Positions 11,145 through 23,113 are shown, counted from the stretch's first letter. The stretch is DNA of 64,000 nucleotides from Miscanthus floridulus (GCF_019320115.1 NC_089582.1:118876657-118940656); one strand, 5' to 3'. Notes: generated by a model from the sequence alone, not told the origin. Numbers and translations are program-made.

Positions 11145-14100
11145 ATGTCGGGGTTCGGTGATGGGTACGTGGGGACGGCGCAGGACGCGGTGAAGATCCG
11201 GCGGCTGGAGAAGCAGCGCGAGGCGGAGCGCCGCAAGATCGAGGAGCTCAAGAACAAGTCCGCGGACGGGCAGCCCGGCCTCCTCCAGTTCGGCTCCAGC
11301 ACCTCCGAGGTAATCGCAGTCACGGCCTGGCGCTTCCCTTTCCTCCCCTCCTGTCCGTCTCACTACCAAATCCTTTAATCCGGTCGATGCGTTGTAATTG
11401 CCCACCAAGCTACGAGCGAGGGAAAAAGACACTGACTCACTTGTCGCCACTGTCGTTCAGGATTCGTGTATTTTCTCTTGTAATCGCCTGTAATTTTTGC
11501 TGGATAGTTAGCTCTACCTGTGATTTAGCAAAATTAGCACGAGATTTGTGTTCTGTTTAGTTTACCCTGTACGGTTCAGTATTCACTTTCGAGTAGCTTT
11601 TTCACAGTTCGCTTTTGTTGCTGAATTGACCAATTGATTTTTGTGTGTGTGTGTTTGATGTCGTGTAAGCTGATTTATGTCTTTTAACTTCTACGCCATG
11701 TATAGGCCTCTTCACTCGTTTAGAAATTATTTGAATTTCTGTAAGTAGGCTGTTACTGTAGGTCGTGTATACCCTTGAATTTTACTAAGTTAATGTTAAT
11801 TGCTGTTGCATTCAGATTCTTGAGACTGCATTTAAGAAGGAAACTGTTGGTCTCGTCACCAGGGAGCAGTATGTCGAGAAGGTAATTAGCCAATTCATTC
11901 ATTCATACATACATCATTATTTGCCGGCTCATTTGTTGAAGACTGGGATGTTCCATCTAATATGTTGTCCTTCTGTCCGACTAGAGGGTTAACATTCGAA
12001 CCAAGATCGAGGAGGAAGAGAAAGAGAAACTTCAAAAGCTACAACAAGAGTGAGTTTGAACTTTGAATTCAACCCTGGTAAAATCATAAGTATCTTTGTA
12101 TTCCTTCCCTCAGCCAAACAATGATGTGTTGTGTGTTTTAGAGAAGAAGAATTGCAAATGCAGAAAAGGAAAAAGAGGAGAGTGAAGGGTGATCCACGCT
12201 TATCTTTCTGCGACGACATTGAGAATGGAAGTGATGAAGATGATTTTGAGAAACGTATGGTCCTTCTAACCTATCTGTGGTCTTACTATTTTTTTGTTCT
12301 CTCACCTCATTTATGTGCATTTCATAATCAGATCTGTTCATTTTGGGGGTGCACTGCACACATCTCTGTCTATTGCATTGACCAAGTTTTTTTTTGGCTT
12401 TGTTTCTATATTCCCCACTTGTGTGGGCTGGTTGTAGTTTAGGATTTCATATTTCATTTGTTAGCATAGCCGTGACGTAGTTGATGAACGATATTAAATG
12501 TACCACATCCGTATATTCTTTGCTCGTGTACTAGTTTCCTTCTGATAATTGTGTTTTCCATCATAGTTTTCAAATTCTTGTGAAGCATTGTTTTATGTGT
12601 TTGTTTTTCCTGTTGTGTTACAGTCTTGATTTCGAGATCTTACTTCTGTGGCAATCATTTGCTTTAAACTTTGCTTTAGTTGTTAAATTGGTGATGAAAT
12701 GAAGTTTGATTGATGCAACTGTGGCAAAACCCTTGTTATCGTCATGATCCTGCTATTTAGATCATTTCATGTATAGTTCACCTGTAGACAAACACCAAAC
12801 TGAATTAAACAGGTCTTGCACAGGGCTTTATGTAGAATGTCTTAATCCTTGCTCAGTGCCAACAGCAATATTTCTGTATCTTGACATTACTAAAGAATTA
12901 TAGAACTACTCTTAAGCTAATATGCACATATTCTTGCTTCTCTGTACAGAAGAAACCAAGAAAAATGGCCCTGTCAAACTTGGAAAGGATCCAACTGTCG
13001 AGACAAGTTTTCTACCCGATAGGTATTTCTGGTGGTTTATGACTACCACTTAGGATTGTTGATTGATTCTCCATTTCCAAGCTTTGTTTGACCTGCAAGC
13101 TGTTTGCTAAGAGTGATCCTTCAGAGAAAGGGAGGCGGAGGAACAAGCAGAACGAGAACGACTGAAGAAGCAGTGGTTGCATGAACAGGAATTGATCAAA
13201 AGTACTGCCACATTCTGATAGAACTGCTCACTTTAATCAATCTACTACGAGTCACAATTTTTTGGATAAAATTTCTTCCTAACTGATTAACCATTATGTC
13301 GCGTTCCAGATGAACCTCTTTCAATTACTTACAGTTACTGGGATGGGACTGGGCACAGGAGAGTTATCCAGGTTAATTTCTAATCAATGGTGAACTTGCT
13401 TCTTATTTGTCTGTTCTAAGCTTTTGATCTGTGGACTGTACAATGAAAACAAAGCTTACTATGATGCCAGGTCCGTAAAGGTGACTCCATTGGAGAATTC
13501 CTAAGGGCTGTTCAACAGCAGCTTGCCCCTGAATTCCGTGAAGTACGGACAACTTCAGTTGAGAATCTACTTTATGTGAAGGAAGATCTTATCATCCCTC
13601 ATGTATGTGTTCATTCTCTTGTAATCTACAAAGTTATGTTAAAGTAAGTCCAACCATTTTCTGATTCCATGTTCTCTCATTTGTTTGACAGCAACACAGC
13701 TTTTATGAATTAATTATCAACAAAGCGAGGGGCAAGAGTGGACCGGTAATTCTTGTTTCTTTTGTGATGTGGATATATTCTGCTAAAAAACGTGTTGTTT
13801 GTTCTGAAGCTTTTCCTAGCTTTTGGAAAAACAACTGTGCAGTTCCTTTTTTTTCCATTGGTGTTTCCAGCTTATGTAATCTTTGGCTTCTTAGTTCTTA
13901 CAACTGATCACTGTTTTCATTTCATCAAGGGAGGCTAGCAGTTTCTTCTTTCTTCCTTAACCTCGTTAATTCACAAGTTTAAGGAATATTGGATCTGAAA
14001 CCAAATGATTATGTAATTCTAGTTGTTTACAGATGCTTAAGGGATTGTTTTGTTATTCCAGATGAATTATTTCTTCATGGCATTAGAGTTTAAACATTTA

Positions 14101-14519
14101 ATGACACTGATTTCTGTTGACAGCTTTTCCATTTTGACGTTCATGAGGATGTTCGTACCATTGCCGATGCAACAAAAGAAAAGGATGAGGTGACTGACGT
14201 TTCACAATGTCTTATTTGTACTTTCCAGTTTCCCATATGATATGCTGCATTCTAAACTCATGTTTGATAACTGCAGTCTCACGCGGGGAAGGTTGTAGAG
14301 AGGCATTGGTACGAGAAAAATAAGCATATATTCCCAGCTTCAAGATGGGAGGTTTGTCAATTTTCTCTATCTTCTTTCATGCTTAATAACCTCAACTCTG
14401 TTGACAGGAATATACTTTGGTTTGGCAACAGTTTTGTTCATTCACTAATGACTCAAATTACATTGCAGATCTATGACCCAACAAAAAAGTGGGAACGCTA
14501 CACAATACATGGGGATTAG
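11145..14519 (+). CDS. XCT: XAP5 CIRCADIAN TIMEKEEPER (XAP5/FAM50 family) nuclear protein
   Basis: Twelve exons: 11145-11309, 11816-11881, 11985-12049, 12142-12254, 12950-13022, 13125-13201, 13310-13371, 13471-13602, 13692-13745, 14124-14189, 14277-14351, 14469-14519. All have GT-AG borders and phases that agree; the total is 999 nt, 332 residues, close to the Arabidopsis protein. It starts [21 protein letters not shown] charged coiled-coil region follows ([18 protein letters not shown], and [15 protein letters not shown] in exon 3), then a basic KRKKRR likely nuclear signal and an acidic stretch. The highly conserved XAP5 domain (from about exon 7) includes [27 protein letters not shown] and [20 protein letters not shown], and ends WERYTIHGD. 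Known role of the family: a single-copy nuclear regulator of clock period, light and ethylene responses, small RNA production and splicing. No defect is seen; the gene should be functional. Confidence 0.95.
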
Positions 14520-15374
14520 CATGGACCATCATACATAGACAGCTAAATTATTTGTACTTTGGATGTCTGAAATTACCAGCACTCAACGGTATGAGAATGG
14601 CACAAGTGACGATTGGAATAGCAGATTATTAGTGTTGTTTGCCAACATGTACCACTAAAATTAGAATCATATGACTGTTATTTTAGCGATGCCAAAATTT
14701 TCTCCTCTCGATACTTATGTGAAACCTGTACTTCTACTGATGATATTTCCCATTTCCCCCCTGAAATCTTCCTGTTGCGAATTCATCTCATAGTTGCGGC
14801 CATTGTTACCACTCTACGGTGCGCGTCATCAATAACTCCTGTCGTCTAGATGTATCTATGCTATTAGTCGTGTCTGACTGCTATTGGTTTGCTAGAAAAG
14901 TTCATACTTGACGACAAATATATTAGGGTTCGTTGGTGACATGAATTATGTTCTCTCTTTGTTTATGCGAGTCTATCGAACTGTCGGTGGTAAAGTGCAA
15001 ACCATCCTGAATTGTTGAAAACATTCCGAAGAAAAGGCTTGGCTTTCTTTAGTTCTGCGAGTGGCAGCTTAGTAGATATACCTATCATCTATTGGAACAG
15101 GTGAGCACAATAAGAATGCCATGAGCCCATGATCTCCCAAATCCCAATCAATTGCACTAAGCCACCCTAGCATGAGCTATCTTAACTGACCGAAACCTAG
15201 ACCAAACAGGATTAGGACTGAGATTCCCTCTGCTCCATGCAATGTTCGCCACTCTCCTACTACCACTACACTGGAGCTGGAGTTGCTCCACAAAGCTGCA
15301 CCAAACCCTCCTCTGCCTCGCTTCAAAAACCCCTACCCCTCTCCCATTGCCTAGCTCACCAGATCGATCTTACC
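14520..15374. other. 3' flank of XCT and promoter/leader of the next gene
   Basis: No gene is seen. The upstream in-frame codons 15237-15374 (46 residues before the preferred Met at 15375) lack signal-peptide character and are treated as 5' leader. Confidence 0.5.
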
Positions 15375-16688
15375 ATGGCTTCCCTCGCCATCCTCCTCCT
15401 GCTCGCGCGCATCTCCAGCTCCATTGCCATCTCCTCCAACTACATCTCAAGGAGCGCCGAGCAGCAGGTCATCGCCACCGTCGCGCCGGCCATTGTTCCT
15501 GACATCGACGGCCAGAGCGCCCAGCCGTTCCTCACCTCGCCCTCCGGATCGTACGCCGCATACCTCCGCCGCGTCGTGGATGGCGGCGGCGGCCTCGTCG
15601 GGGACGCCTGCTATGTCCAGGTCCAGCAAGCTGGCGCCAGCGGCAGCGTGTGGGAGTCGGACTGCACCCCGGTGGGCGGCGCTGACGCGTGCGACCTGGC
15701 GTTCTCGCCGGTGGGGCTCGAGCTCTTCGCCGGAGGGCACTCATTGTGGGACACCGGGGTCGACGCCGATCCGGGAACGCTGAGCCTTGACGACGGTGGC
15801 GACATGAAGATTGTTAGCAGGGAAGGTGTGACGGTGTGGACGGCGAGCGGCGAGCCATGGACGGGGCAGCAGTGCGGGGCACCCTTGCCGGTGTCAACGA
15901 TCGCGCCTTCGGTGGAGGCGCTCCCACCGCCGTCGACTGCCAGTACAAAACTCGTGATGCCGCCAGCAGCGACTCTTGCTGTTGCGGGGAGCACGGACCT
16001 TTCTTTCGGAGACCAACCAGAGCCGCCACCAGTCGACACGTTGCCGGACTTGCCGGTCCAGCCGCCAGTTGACACGGCACCCGAACTGCCACCGCCCGCG
16101 TCTCCCGACTTGCCGGACCTGTCGCTACCACCGCCGCCAGCTTACACGACTCCCGACTCGCCGGACCAGCCGCTGCTGGCACCCCCGCCAGCTGACATGT
16201 TGCCGGACCAGCCGCTGCACTCTTCGCCGCCTCCAGCTCCACCCACCTTTGGCCCTCAAATGCCATTGCCACCTTTCGGCGTGCCACTCGCCGCCCCGCC
16301 GACCGGCGACACAATCCCAGGCACGACGGCCACGCCATCTGGCGAGCCAGGATCACCAGGCAGCGTGCCCTTCTCGGGACCATCTCCTGTCGGCATGCCA
16401 CACCGGCACGGGCATCCACATCAGCTGCCCCTTGGAGCCTCGCCGCCGCTGCCGGACGCGCTGGCGCCGGGCGGCGTCCACGGCGCGGGAGCCGGGCAGC
16501 CCGGTGCCCCCTTCGGCCATGGGCAGCAGCAGGCGGCGCAGGGCGTGTTCGGCCAGCAGCCACAGCTGCTCAACGGCGAGGGGCAGCGGTTGGAGGACAG
16601 CGCCGGTGGGTGGTCAAGAAGTGAGAGCGGCAGAGCGGCGGCGTGCATGGCCTTGTTCGCTCTGGTGACACTGGGCTTTGGCTTCTAG
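15375..16688 (+). CDS. Secreted bulb-lectin-like and proline-rich protein with GPI-type tail
   Basis: The start at 15375 (MASLAILLLLARISSSIAIS) gives a clear signal peptide; an upstream in-frame ATG at 15237 would bury it. The product is 437 residues in one exon. About residues 45-170 resemble a bulb-type (B-)lectin domain: SPSGSYAAYLRR, FSPVGLELFAGGHSLWDTG, LSLDDGGDMKIVSREGVTVW. I do not see the canonical mannose-binding QxDxNxVxY motif. Residues ~185-400 are a Pro/Ser/Thr-rich, hydroxyproline-type region with repeats such as P-D-L-P-x-Q-P-P-V-D-T and P-P-P-A-D, typical of arabinogalactan or extensin-like glycoproteins. The C-terminus AAACMALFALVTLGFGF is hydrophobic and without a basic tail, as expected for GPI-anchor addition. 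Likely location: cell wall or outer plasma membrane. The function is unknown; a carbohydrate-binding wall sensor is a guess. Confidence 0.75.
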   Translation: MASLAILLLLARISSSIAISSNYISRSAEQQVIATVAPAIVPDIDGQSAQPFLTSPSGSYAAYLRRVVDGGGGLVGDACYVQVQQAGASGSVWESDCTPVGGADACDLAFSPVGLELFAGGHSLWDTGVDADPGTLSLDDGGDMKIVSREGVTVWTASGEPWTGQQCGAPLPVSTIAPSVEALPPPSTASTKLVMPPAATLAVAGSTDLSFGDQPEPPPVDTLPDLPVQPPVDTAPELPPPASPDLPDLSLPPPPAYTTPDSPDQPLLAPPPADMLPDQPLHSSPPPAPPTFGPQMPLPPFGVPLAAPPTGDTIPGTTATPSGEPGSPGSVPFSGPSPVGMPHRHGHPHQLPLGASPPLPDALAPGGVHGAGAGQPGAPFGHGQQQAAQGVFGQQPQLLNGEGQRLEDSAGGWSRSESGRAAACMALFALVTLGFGF

Positions 16689-18369
16689 TTTCTTCCCCTT
16701 CTGTGTTTTGGTTTCTGGGATTGGATGGTCATTTCTGTGCTGTTATTCTCGGTTGATCTGATCTGGGGGGGTCTTTTTGTGGATTGTAGTAAATTGTGTG
16801 TAAAACATGTTATATGGTCCGCTGGCTGATTCATTCTGTAGGATAGCATGCATGATCTACAGTATGTACGATGTTTCATTTGTGTATTATCGCGTATAAT
16901 TATCAAATTTAAGCATGATTCATGAGTTGAAGTATTGGTTTGGTGGTACTAAAAATCAATTCGTAATCTCGTACAAGCGTGTGTTAACTGTGAAGAAATT
17001 GGAAGCCAAGGTGAGCCAACCAAAAAAAGGAAATTCGATGCAATATAGGTACCATCGATTAATTACGGTAAGCAGTAATAATAGTAACTTTATCTCGTTA
17101 TATGGGCGTAGTAGTGAATTGAAATTATTTATTTTGTTCCGATTTAAGTTCGTACAGACCACACAGGCACAGGTGTATTCTGGTTCCTACTTTTTATTCA
17201 ATTGGCTCACATTCTTCAGATGAGCGCTTCACCACCTCAACGCGTTCGGCGGCGAGAGAGGTTGCAGGGCGATCTGCCGTTTCAAAATTCCAAAATATAT
17301 AAATGAAGGCCAGGCGGAATAACCAAATTAGGACACTACTAATTTGCTATAAGCATATCTTCGAACGGCTTGTGTTTATAAACAAAAATAGCATCTATAC
17401 TTCAACCCATCAGAGCATAAGTTATCCAATCTTTCAACAATGTAATATATATTTGTTAACCATATCATCTCATAATCAATTCAATACATCAAAAAACATA
17501 GTGTGTTCCATGCCAACTTATACATAACCAATCAATCACTTCACATATGGATCATATCAAGCAAGATAGCAACTTAACCAACACATATAGCAAAAGAAAT
17601 ACCAAATCAAGGGGGACACCAATACATGGAAAACACCTAGCGGAGAAAAACGACACGCGATAGTTGAGCAACCCACTATCAAATAACGAAATATAGGAGG
17701 TGGGAGCCAGCAAGGATAGATAGACTCTAAATCCTCCACGAATCTCGCTTTCTATTGGATTGATTTGATGAACCAAAACCTCTCCACTTCTCTCCTAAAC
17801 CTTAGCTATCTCTCGCCGTCCCCTCGACCCTGCCTTCCCCTATGGCTTCTCCAGTGGACTCTACAAAGCCTAAAGCGACTCATGGGATGAGCTGGCATCC
17901 AACAAATCGATGCATAACCACTGGAGGACAACCGGTGCATTCAAATTGTTAGAAACCGACTTCCAAACATGAGTCAATGCATTAGATTAAAATAGTATAT
18001 CATAACAGCGAATACAACCGCCAACCACCATACAAACGGCCCAGTTGAGAATGGAATGATTTTTTTAATTTTGAGTAGCCCACACGAAGAGCCAGAGTAC
18101 TGCTGGAGAACTACAGATTGAATCAAGTGCTTGTCACGTGACCTACATGGGTCGACCCACTGCAGGTATCCAGCTTGTTCGCTTGATCGTAAACGATCGT
18201 AAATTTTCAACCAGAACAGTATTTTTCTCTCATACCGAATCAGTCAGTAGTCATTTCAGCCTCAGCCGAAGAGGCTCATCCTCGTTGACCAGTCGACGCA
18301 CAACCACCCCCCACCCCCCACCCCCGCTCGTACCCCCATCCACCGTTGTCCTGCCACCCGCGGCTCCGA
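16689..18369. other. 3' flank and intergenic, no supportable gene
   Basis: AT-rich spacer with short chance ORFs. A MITE-like 'cagcttgttcgcttgatcg' motif lies at about 18171-18189, similar in style to the short palindromic elements at 24087 and 33467. Confidence 0.4.
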
Positions 18370-18795
18370 TGGTCGACGCACTCGCGATGGAAGCCGTGGC
18401 GGCACGCGGGCAGCGCTCACACCTCCTCCCCGCCCGCGTACTCTGCCAGGCACACCGCGCATTCCCCTGGCTCATCGCTGCCTGCAGGGTCCGGCGTCAC
18501 CTGCACCATCACCACGGGGATCTCCTCGAGCGCGCGCTTGGTCTCCGCGGTAGCAGCCGCCGGGTTGCTGCTGCCGGGACGCGCTGGTGCAGAGGCAGAA
18601 GATGGTGCTGAGCGCGACGTACGACACGCTGGCGACGAAGACCACGATGGTGGTCGCCGCGAGCACCCGCTCCAGCTGCGCGCGCTGTGCTTCAAGCGAC
18701 GGATCCGACGCCTGCGGCTGTGGCGCCCCGACGAAGAGACCGCGGCCGGAGTAGTGGCCGCGCGTGCAGCCGCCGCATACGCGCATGTCGATCAA
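18370..18795 (-). pseudogene. Truncated ATL-type RING-H2 ubiquitin ligase relic
   Basis: Read on the minus strand from Met at 18795, with a second Met at 18786 (MRVCGGCTRGHYSGRG). One hydrophobic segment, TIVVFVASVSYVALSTIFCL, is the usual single N-terminal membrane helix of ATL proteins. The frame then breaks around 18560-18600. The RING-H2 part continues in another frame: KRALEEIPVV is the spacer, ECAVCLAEY is the first C-x2-C, and after an in-frame TGA (18419-18417) ALPACRHGFHREC supplies the C-x-H-x2-H-x2-C ligands. Homology ends at about 18370, so the final C-x2-C pair is absent. The TGA sits where an Arg (CGA) would fit. With a frameshift, a nonsense codon and a lost 3' end, this cannot make an active E3 ligase. 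Confidence 0.75.
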
Positions 18796-19211
18796 TCACA
18801 CTGCTCAGCCTCTACTAGGTAGGAAAGCAGCGACACTCCGGTCCTCAGTCCTCACGCTCGCTGTATGTAGCGTGACACCGAGGCGGATTTAAAGAGGGGC
18901 ATGGCTGGCGTGGTGGCGCGACACGGAGCACGGGAGGCGGTTTACTGAGGGGACGTCGGTTTCTGCTGTGGCACGTTGGCTCCTCTCTCTTGCTCGCTCG
19001 CTCGGTCTTGTTCAAATTCGCTTGCAGCAGTGCCTGTGCCCGCGCTGCAGCCGAACGCTCGAGCCAACACGGTCGGGCGCAGGGCCAGGCGCGCACCGAA
19101 TCCGTGTGCCGGGCTGGGGAGTAATGCGGCGCGCGTGCCGATCACCTCTACTAGGTCTAACTTCTATGTGCATGCATTTGTGAATTGAATTGATCTCCTC
19201 GTATAATGCTG
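18796..19211. other. Upstream flank of the RING relic, no gene seen
   Basis: GC-rich spacer with only overlapping chance ORFs. Confidence 0.35.
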
Positions 19212-19432
19212 GGACTGTGGGCCGGATTGGTTGATAGCCAAATTTTAGTTGTCAAAATGGGCAAGACAAGTTATTGATTTCTATTTCGTTAGTTGCCAAA
19301 AATTACTAATATATCACACTTAGCTTACAGAATCTATGGCAAATATTTTTGTCTAATTTTTAATAACTTTTAGTTGTCAAATCTTTCTTTGGTATGGTAA
19401 TTTTGGGAAGCCAACCAAACAGTATCTTGGTT
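19212..19432. mobile_element. MITE-like insertion with short inverted ends
   Basis: The left end 'ggattggttgatagccaaat' and the right 'gggaagccaaccaaacagta' are imperfect complements around an AT-rich interior. No clear target duplication could be defined. Confidence 0.45.
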
Positions 19433-19519
19433 GTCTTTGGCTGGTTGGCCGTGAGGTGGCTATGGGCACTGCCTACGGTTGCAAGGGTGCTCTGCAGACC
19501 GGAGATGTGGGGACGCATC

Positions 19520-20410
19520 TGCATGCGGCAGTGTTAGCGTCTGGACGGACGCCCATAGCTACACTCCATTTTGTGGTCCCACATAAGGGCCCGCGTTACT
19601 CTACCCCCACGTGGGGACCGCTCGCGCCCCCTCTACTTCCCTCGTCCAGACGTCTGCGCCCGCTCAGCAGCACCCTAACACTTGCAACACTTGCAACATA
19701 CGTTCGAAATAGTTCAAACACTTGCAGCATACGTCTGAAACACTTGCAAAAACACCTAAAACACTTGAAAACCATTGCAAATATATGCAACATCCAAATA
19801 AAATATTTGTAACATATGCAACATCCAGATAAACACACTTGCAACATACGCTTGAAAAAACAGATGAAACATTTGAAACAGACGCTTGCAACATACGCAT
19901 AGTCATTGAAACATATGCAACATCACTCTCTACTTTTGCAACATCCATATGAAACACTTGCAACGTACCTTTGAAACATCAGAAACACTTGAAACATACG
20001 CTTTCAGCAAAACTGGGCAGGTGGTCGGGCGGGCGGAGCACTGCGCAGCGAGATCCAACGCTAGGTCGCAGACTCGCGGTGGAGGAGGACGACAGCTGGC
20101 GGGCGGCTGCTTGGCCCCCAGTGAGTGGCGGCGCTACCCCGGCGACAGGGCACGTGCAGTGCCCCCGGCGAGCTACACCCGCGGTGGAAGCGGTAGCGGT
20201 GGTCGAGCGGGTGCGGGCCTCGCGCAGCGAGGCGGCGGCGGCTGTGCAGTCGTAGGGGAGCACACCGAGGCGGCACGATTGCGGTGGAGTGGGTCGAGAA
20301 TGGAGACATGAGTTGAGTGCAAGTGAAAGCATTGGGCCGTTTGGACGGCCGTTGAGGCCCACCAAGAAAGCGTCCGGACAGATGTACGCCCGCTTCCTGG
20401 CGTTACCGAT
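19520..20410. mobile_element. Repeat element with a 'cttgcaacatacg' array
   Basis: Between about 19675 and 20010 a motif close to 'gaaacacttgcaacatacg' recurs at irregular 20-35 bp steps. A GC-rich right half follows. The two ends ('gttagcgtctggacgga' near 19531 and the complement of sequence near 20390-20407) look like diverged inverted ends. I could not define a target duplication. The ORFs here are low-complexity readings of the array, not genes. Confidence 0.45.
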
Positions 20411-22087
20411 GTGGTTTAGATGGAGGTGAGCTGAATTTCATTTGTCCGTCCCTTATCGGTTGCAACTAATGAACTAACTACGGCCTACAGCGGCGCACCG
20501 TAGCTGAAACTGTAACTAGGCCTAAAACTAAGTAGACCTAGAAGGCCTTAGCGATAACTGGGCTGAGACTTTTGGCCTTGTAAGCCAGTAAAACATTCAT
20601 TCTGAGCAGCCCGTCCATCACAATTTGGAAAACGTAAGTTACCTCTTCAACTTTCGCGAAAGTCTGTTTTTTCCTCCTGAACTCTAAAATAAGGCAAAAC
20701 ATCTTCCTTAACTTTTAAAACCGTTCATCTTACCTCCTTAACCCCGGTTATAAGCGGTTTTGAAGGTGGTTTTATTTTTTTCTTTTTTATTTATTTCAAC
20801 TGAATCTTTGAAAAATCATAGTAAATCATAGAAAAATCATAAAATAGAAAATCCAATTTTGTTGGACTCCACATGAGTAGATCTACATAGTGAATATATA
20901 ATATGGTATGCTTTAATACAAAGTTTTTGTTGTAGCTTTAGATCTATACTTTTCTGTAATTAAATGGAGTAATTCATAGCTGTAGTTTATATAGTCCAAT
21001 TGTGGTGTAATTTTTATGGTGGATTAATTATTGTATGTTTAAATTATAGTAAAAAAATTATACTCGTTGGATCATGTATAATTTAGTTATAGATTTTATA
21101 CACGATCCAATTTCACGATAGCGGACTTTTGTGAAAGTTGTGGGAGTTAACTGGGACTTTTTCCTCGCAATTTCAGTCGGCATGTCACGCTCACCGTGCA
21201 TAAGGGCGCGCACAGCTCCTCCTGCCCAAAAGGCAGGGAAGAAAGGTCACCTCACTTTTGATGAAATGAAAAAGAAAAGAGAGGTAGGGTGTTGATTGAT
21301 TGATGGGGACCCGAATCAAGTGGAAAGCCATGTGGTTTGTGTTTTGCCAATTGTTGATTCCCTGCGGAACCCTCGTGATTGATTGATTTATTAGTCGTGG
21401 GGCCGTTGAGCTCATGGGGCCCTGGAGCTCAGGGATCACGAATAATTTCAGCGGCGACTTGTCACTTGGCCAGGTCATAAACATTATTATCAATGTCAAT
21501 GCCAATCCTGTTGTTAATTATTAAGCCGTCATAAAATGCTCGAGCATAACGCTTTTACACAAGGACGATGCGCTCGTGAATTGCCTCAGGCGAAATGTTA
21601 AAATCCAATCTTTTATACTCTACCACCGAAACGCTAAAAGTCTCTCTTCCCATCACTCGAAGTAACGTAATTATTATTTTTCGAGAGGAAAGTAACGTCA
21701 TTATTAGTATAACAACCTGTGGAAAATCCATCATGTTTATTTATTCCGTTGCTCCCACGAGCAATTCATCAGTATACACGGACGCACACACGTTGCACAT
21801 GAATGAATATACTGCACGTCCGGGGTGTACACTACACAGTACATACACTGCAATGGCCGTACGTCTCGACACTGCTACATGATACTACATACAACTCCTA
21901 ACGAGACAGCGAACGCACGCTCTGCACACTAGTCGTCCCGACGCCGACGCGACGGACCAGCAAACCCCTGCCTGTAATCGCGGCGACTCCTCTAGTTGCT
22001 ACGAGCCCCATCCACGGGCACCTCCTAATAATTAATCAAATCGGGAATACGTACGGGTACCACGGGTTCGTCGACCGATCGCGGTCA
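20411..22087. other. Intergenic, AT-rich, no gene seen
   Basis: The stretch 20590-21130 has the look of a degraded transposon or LTR (short near-repeated 'aaaatcatagtaaatcatag'), without definable ends. The remainder is the 3' flank of the minus-strand PLC-like gene. Confidence 0.35.
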
Positions 22088-23113
22088 TCACGCGGTGCCC
22101 TCGACGCGCGCCTTGGTGACGCCGGCGCAGGCGTCGACGAAGTCGCCGTCGATGAAGTCGGTGGAGAAGACCTGCAGCTTGTCGCCGAGGCCCTTGGCGA
22201 AGACCTCGGCGATGAAGAGGCGCGCGTAGCCGTGGATCCGCTTGGTGACGGGCCACACGCACAGCACCGGGTTGTCGGCCTTGGGCGTCACCGTGTTCTC
22301 CACCCGGTAGAAGAACCTCCGCTCCGGCACGGCCGGCTGCTGCGCCAGGAACTTGAGGTTGCTCTCGAACTTGGTCTCCGGCAGGTCCGTGTCGATCCAG
22401 TTGTCCCTGAGGTACCCGGCGCTCCACAGCGGGTCCCCGGGCCTGGGCGCCGCCGACTTGCGGGGCTTCCACACGCAGATCACCCGCCGCGGGAGCAGCT
22501 CCGCGACCGTCTTGTGGAACACCGCCTCGTCCTGCGGGATCAGGTGCTCGCCGAGCTTCTCGACCAAGAACTTGTCGAACTCCGGCGGGTCCTCGTGCCC
22601 GAACTCGGTGCGGATCTCCAGGATGATCACCTCGGACTCGGTCTCGCCCAGGAACCTGGCCACGTCGTCCAGCACCACGTCGACGGGGTACGTCGCCAGG
22701 ATGCCGTGGCAGACGCGGCGCTCCTCCTGGACGCGCACGTCGATGACGCGCGTGCCCGTGGCCAGCTGCTCGTACACGGACATGGACTGGCACTGCGCGA
22801 AGGGGCGGGTCACGAACGGCACGCCGATCTTGTTGGTGGCCGAGTCGTGCGTGCCGGGCCACACCACCTGGTGCACGCGCAGCCTGTTGGCGCCCAGCTC
22901 CGCCATCCACCGCTTCCGGTCCGCCGGCCGGTGCTCCGACCCGGGGAACGTGTCGCCGGAGGAGGAGAGACGCGTGGCCAGCGCCTGCTTCTCCGTGGTC
23001 ACCAGCTTCCGCCGGTCCACCTGCTTCGAGAAGAAGGCCCCCATGGCTTCCAGCGGGTTGTTGTTGGTGCCGTTGCTCTTGCCAGCGCTGCTGCTGCTAT
23101 TGGAGGCAGCCAT
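22088..23113 (-). CDS. PI-PLC X-domain-containing protein
   Basis: Single exon, 341 residues from the ATG at 23113 (MAASNSSSSAGKSNGTNNNP). A longer in-frame start at 23239 is less likely because the extra residues are unlike a protein N-terminus and the chosen Met opens the Ser-rich leader. The X-domain of bacterial-type/plant PLCXD proteins spans about residues 85-310. WPGTHDSATNKIG holds the first catalytic His and RVCHGI the second, with VIDVRVQEE and ESEVIILEIRTEF between and after them. Family knowledge: His-His acid-base catalysis on phosphoinositides, without Y, C2 or EF-hand domains; the plant members are poorly characterised. No signal peptide or membrane helix is evident, so a cytosolic or peripheral location is inferred. 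The frame is intact and GC-rich like other grass single-exon genes. Confidence 0.88.
   Translation of the reverse strand: MAASNSSSSAGKSNGTNNNPLEAMGAFFSKQVDRRKLVTTEKQALATRLSSSGDTFPGSEHRPADRKRWMAELGANRLRVHQVVWPGTHDSATNKIGVPFVTRPFAQCQSMSVYEQLATGTRVIDVRVQEERRVCHGILATYPVDVVLDDVARFLGETESEVIILEIRTEFGHEDPPEFDKFLVEKLGEHLIPQDEAVFHKTVAELLPRRVICVWKPRKSAAPRPGDPLWSAGYLRDNWIDTDLPETKFESNLKFLAQQPAVPERRFFYRVENTVTPKADNPVLCVWPVTKRIHGYARLFIAEVFAKGLGDKLQVFSTDFIDGDFVDACAGVTKARVEGTA

Noticed and set aside
15814..16668. Several overlapping ORFs over the proline-rich region
   Set aside because: Alternate-frame readings of C-rich Pro codons; the frame with signal peptide and lectin-like blocks is preferred.
19679..20010. 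CRISPR-like array
   Set aside because: The words are irregular and spaced unevenly with no true spacers, in a plant nuclear context.
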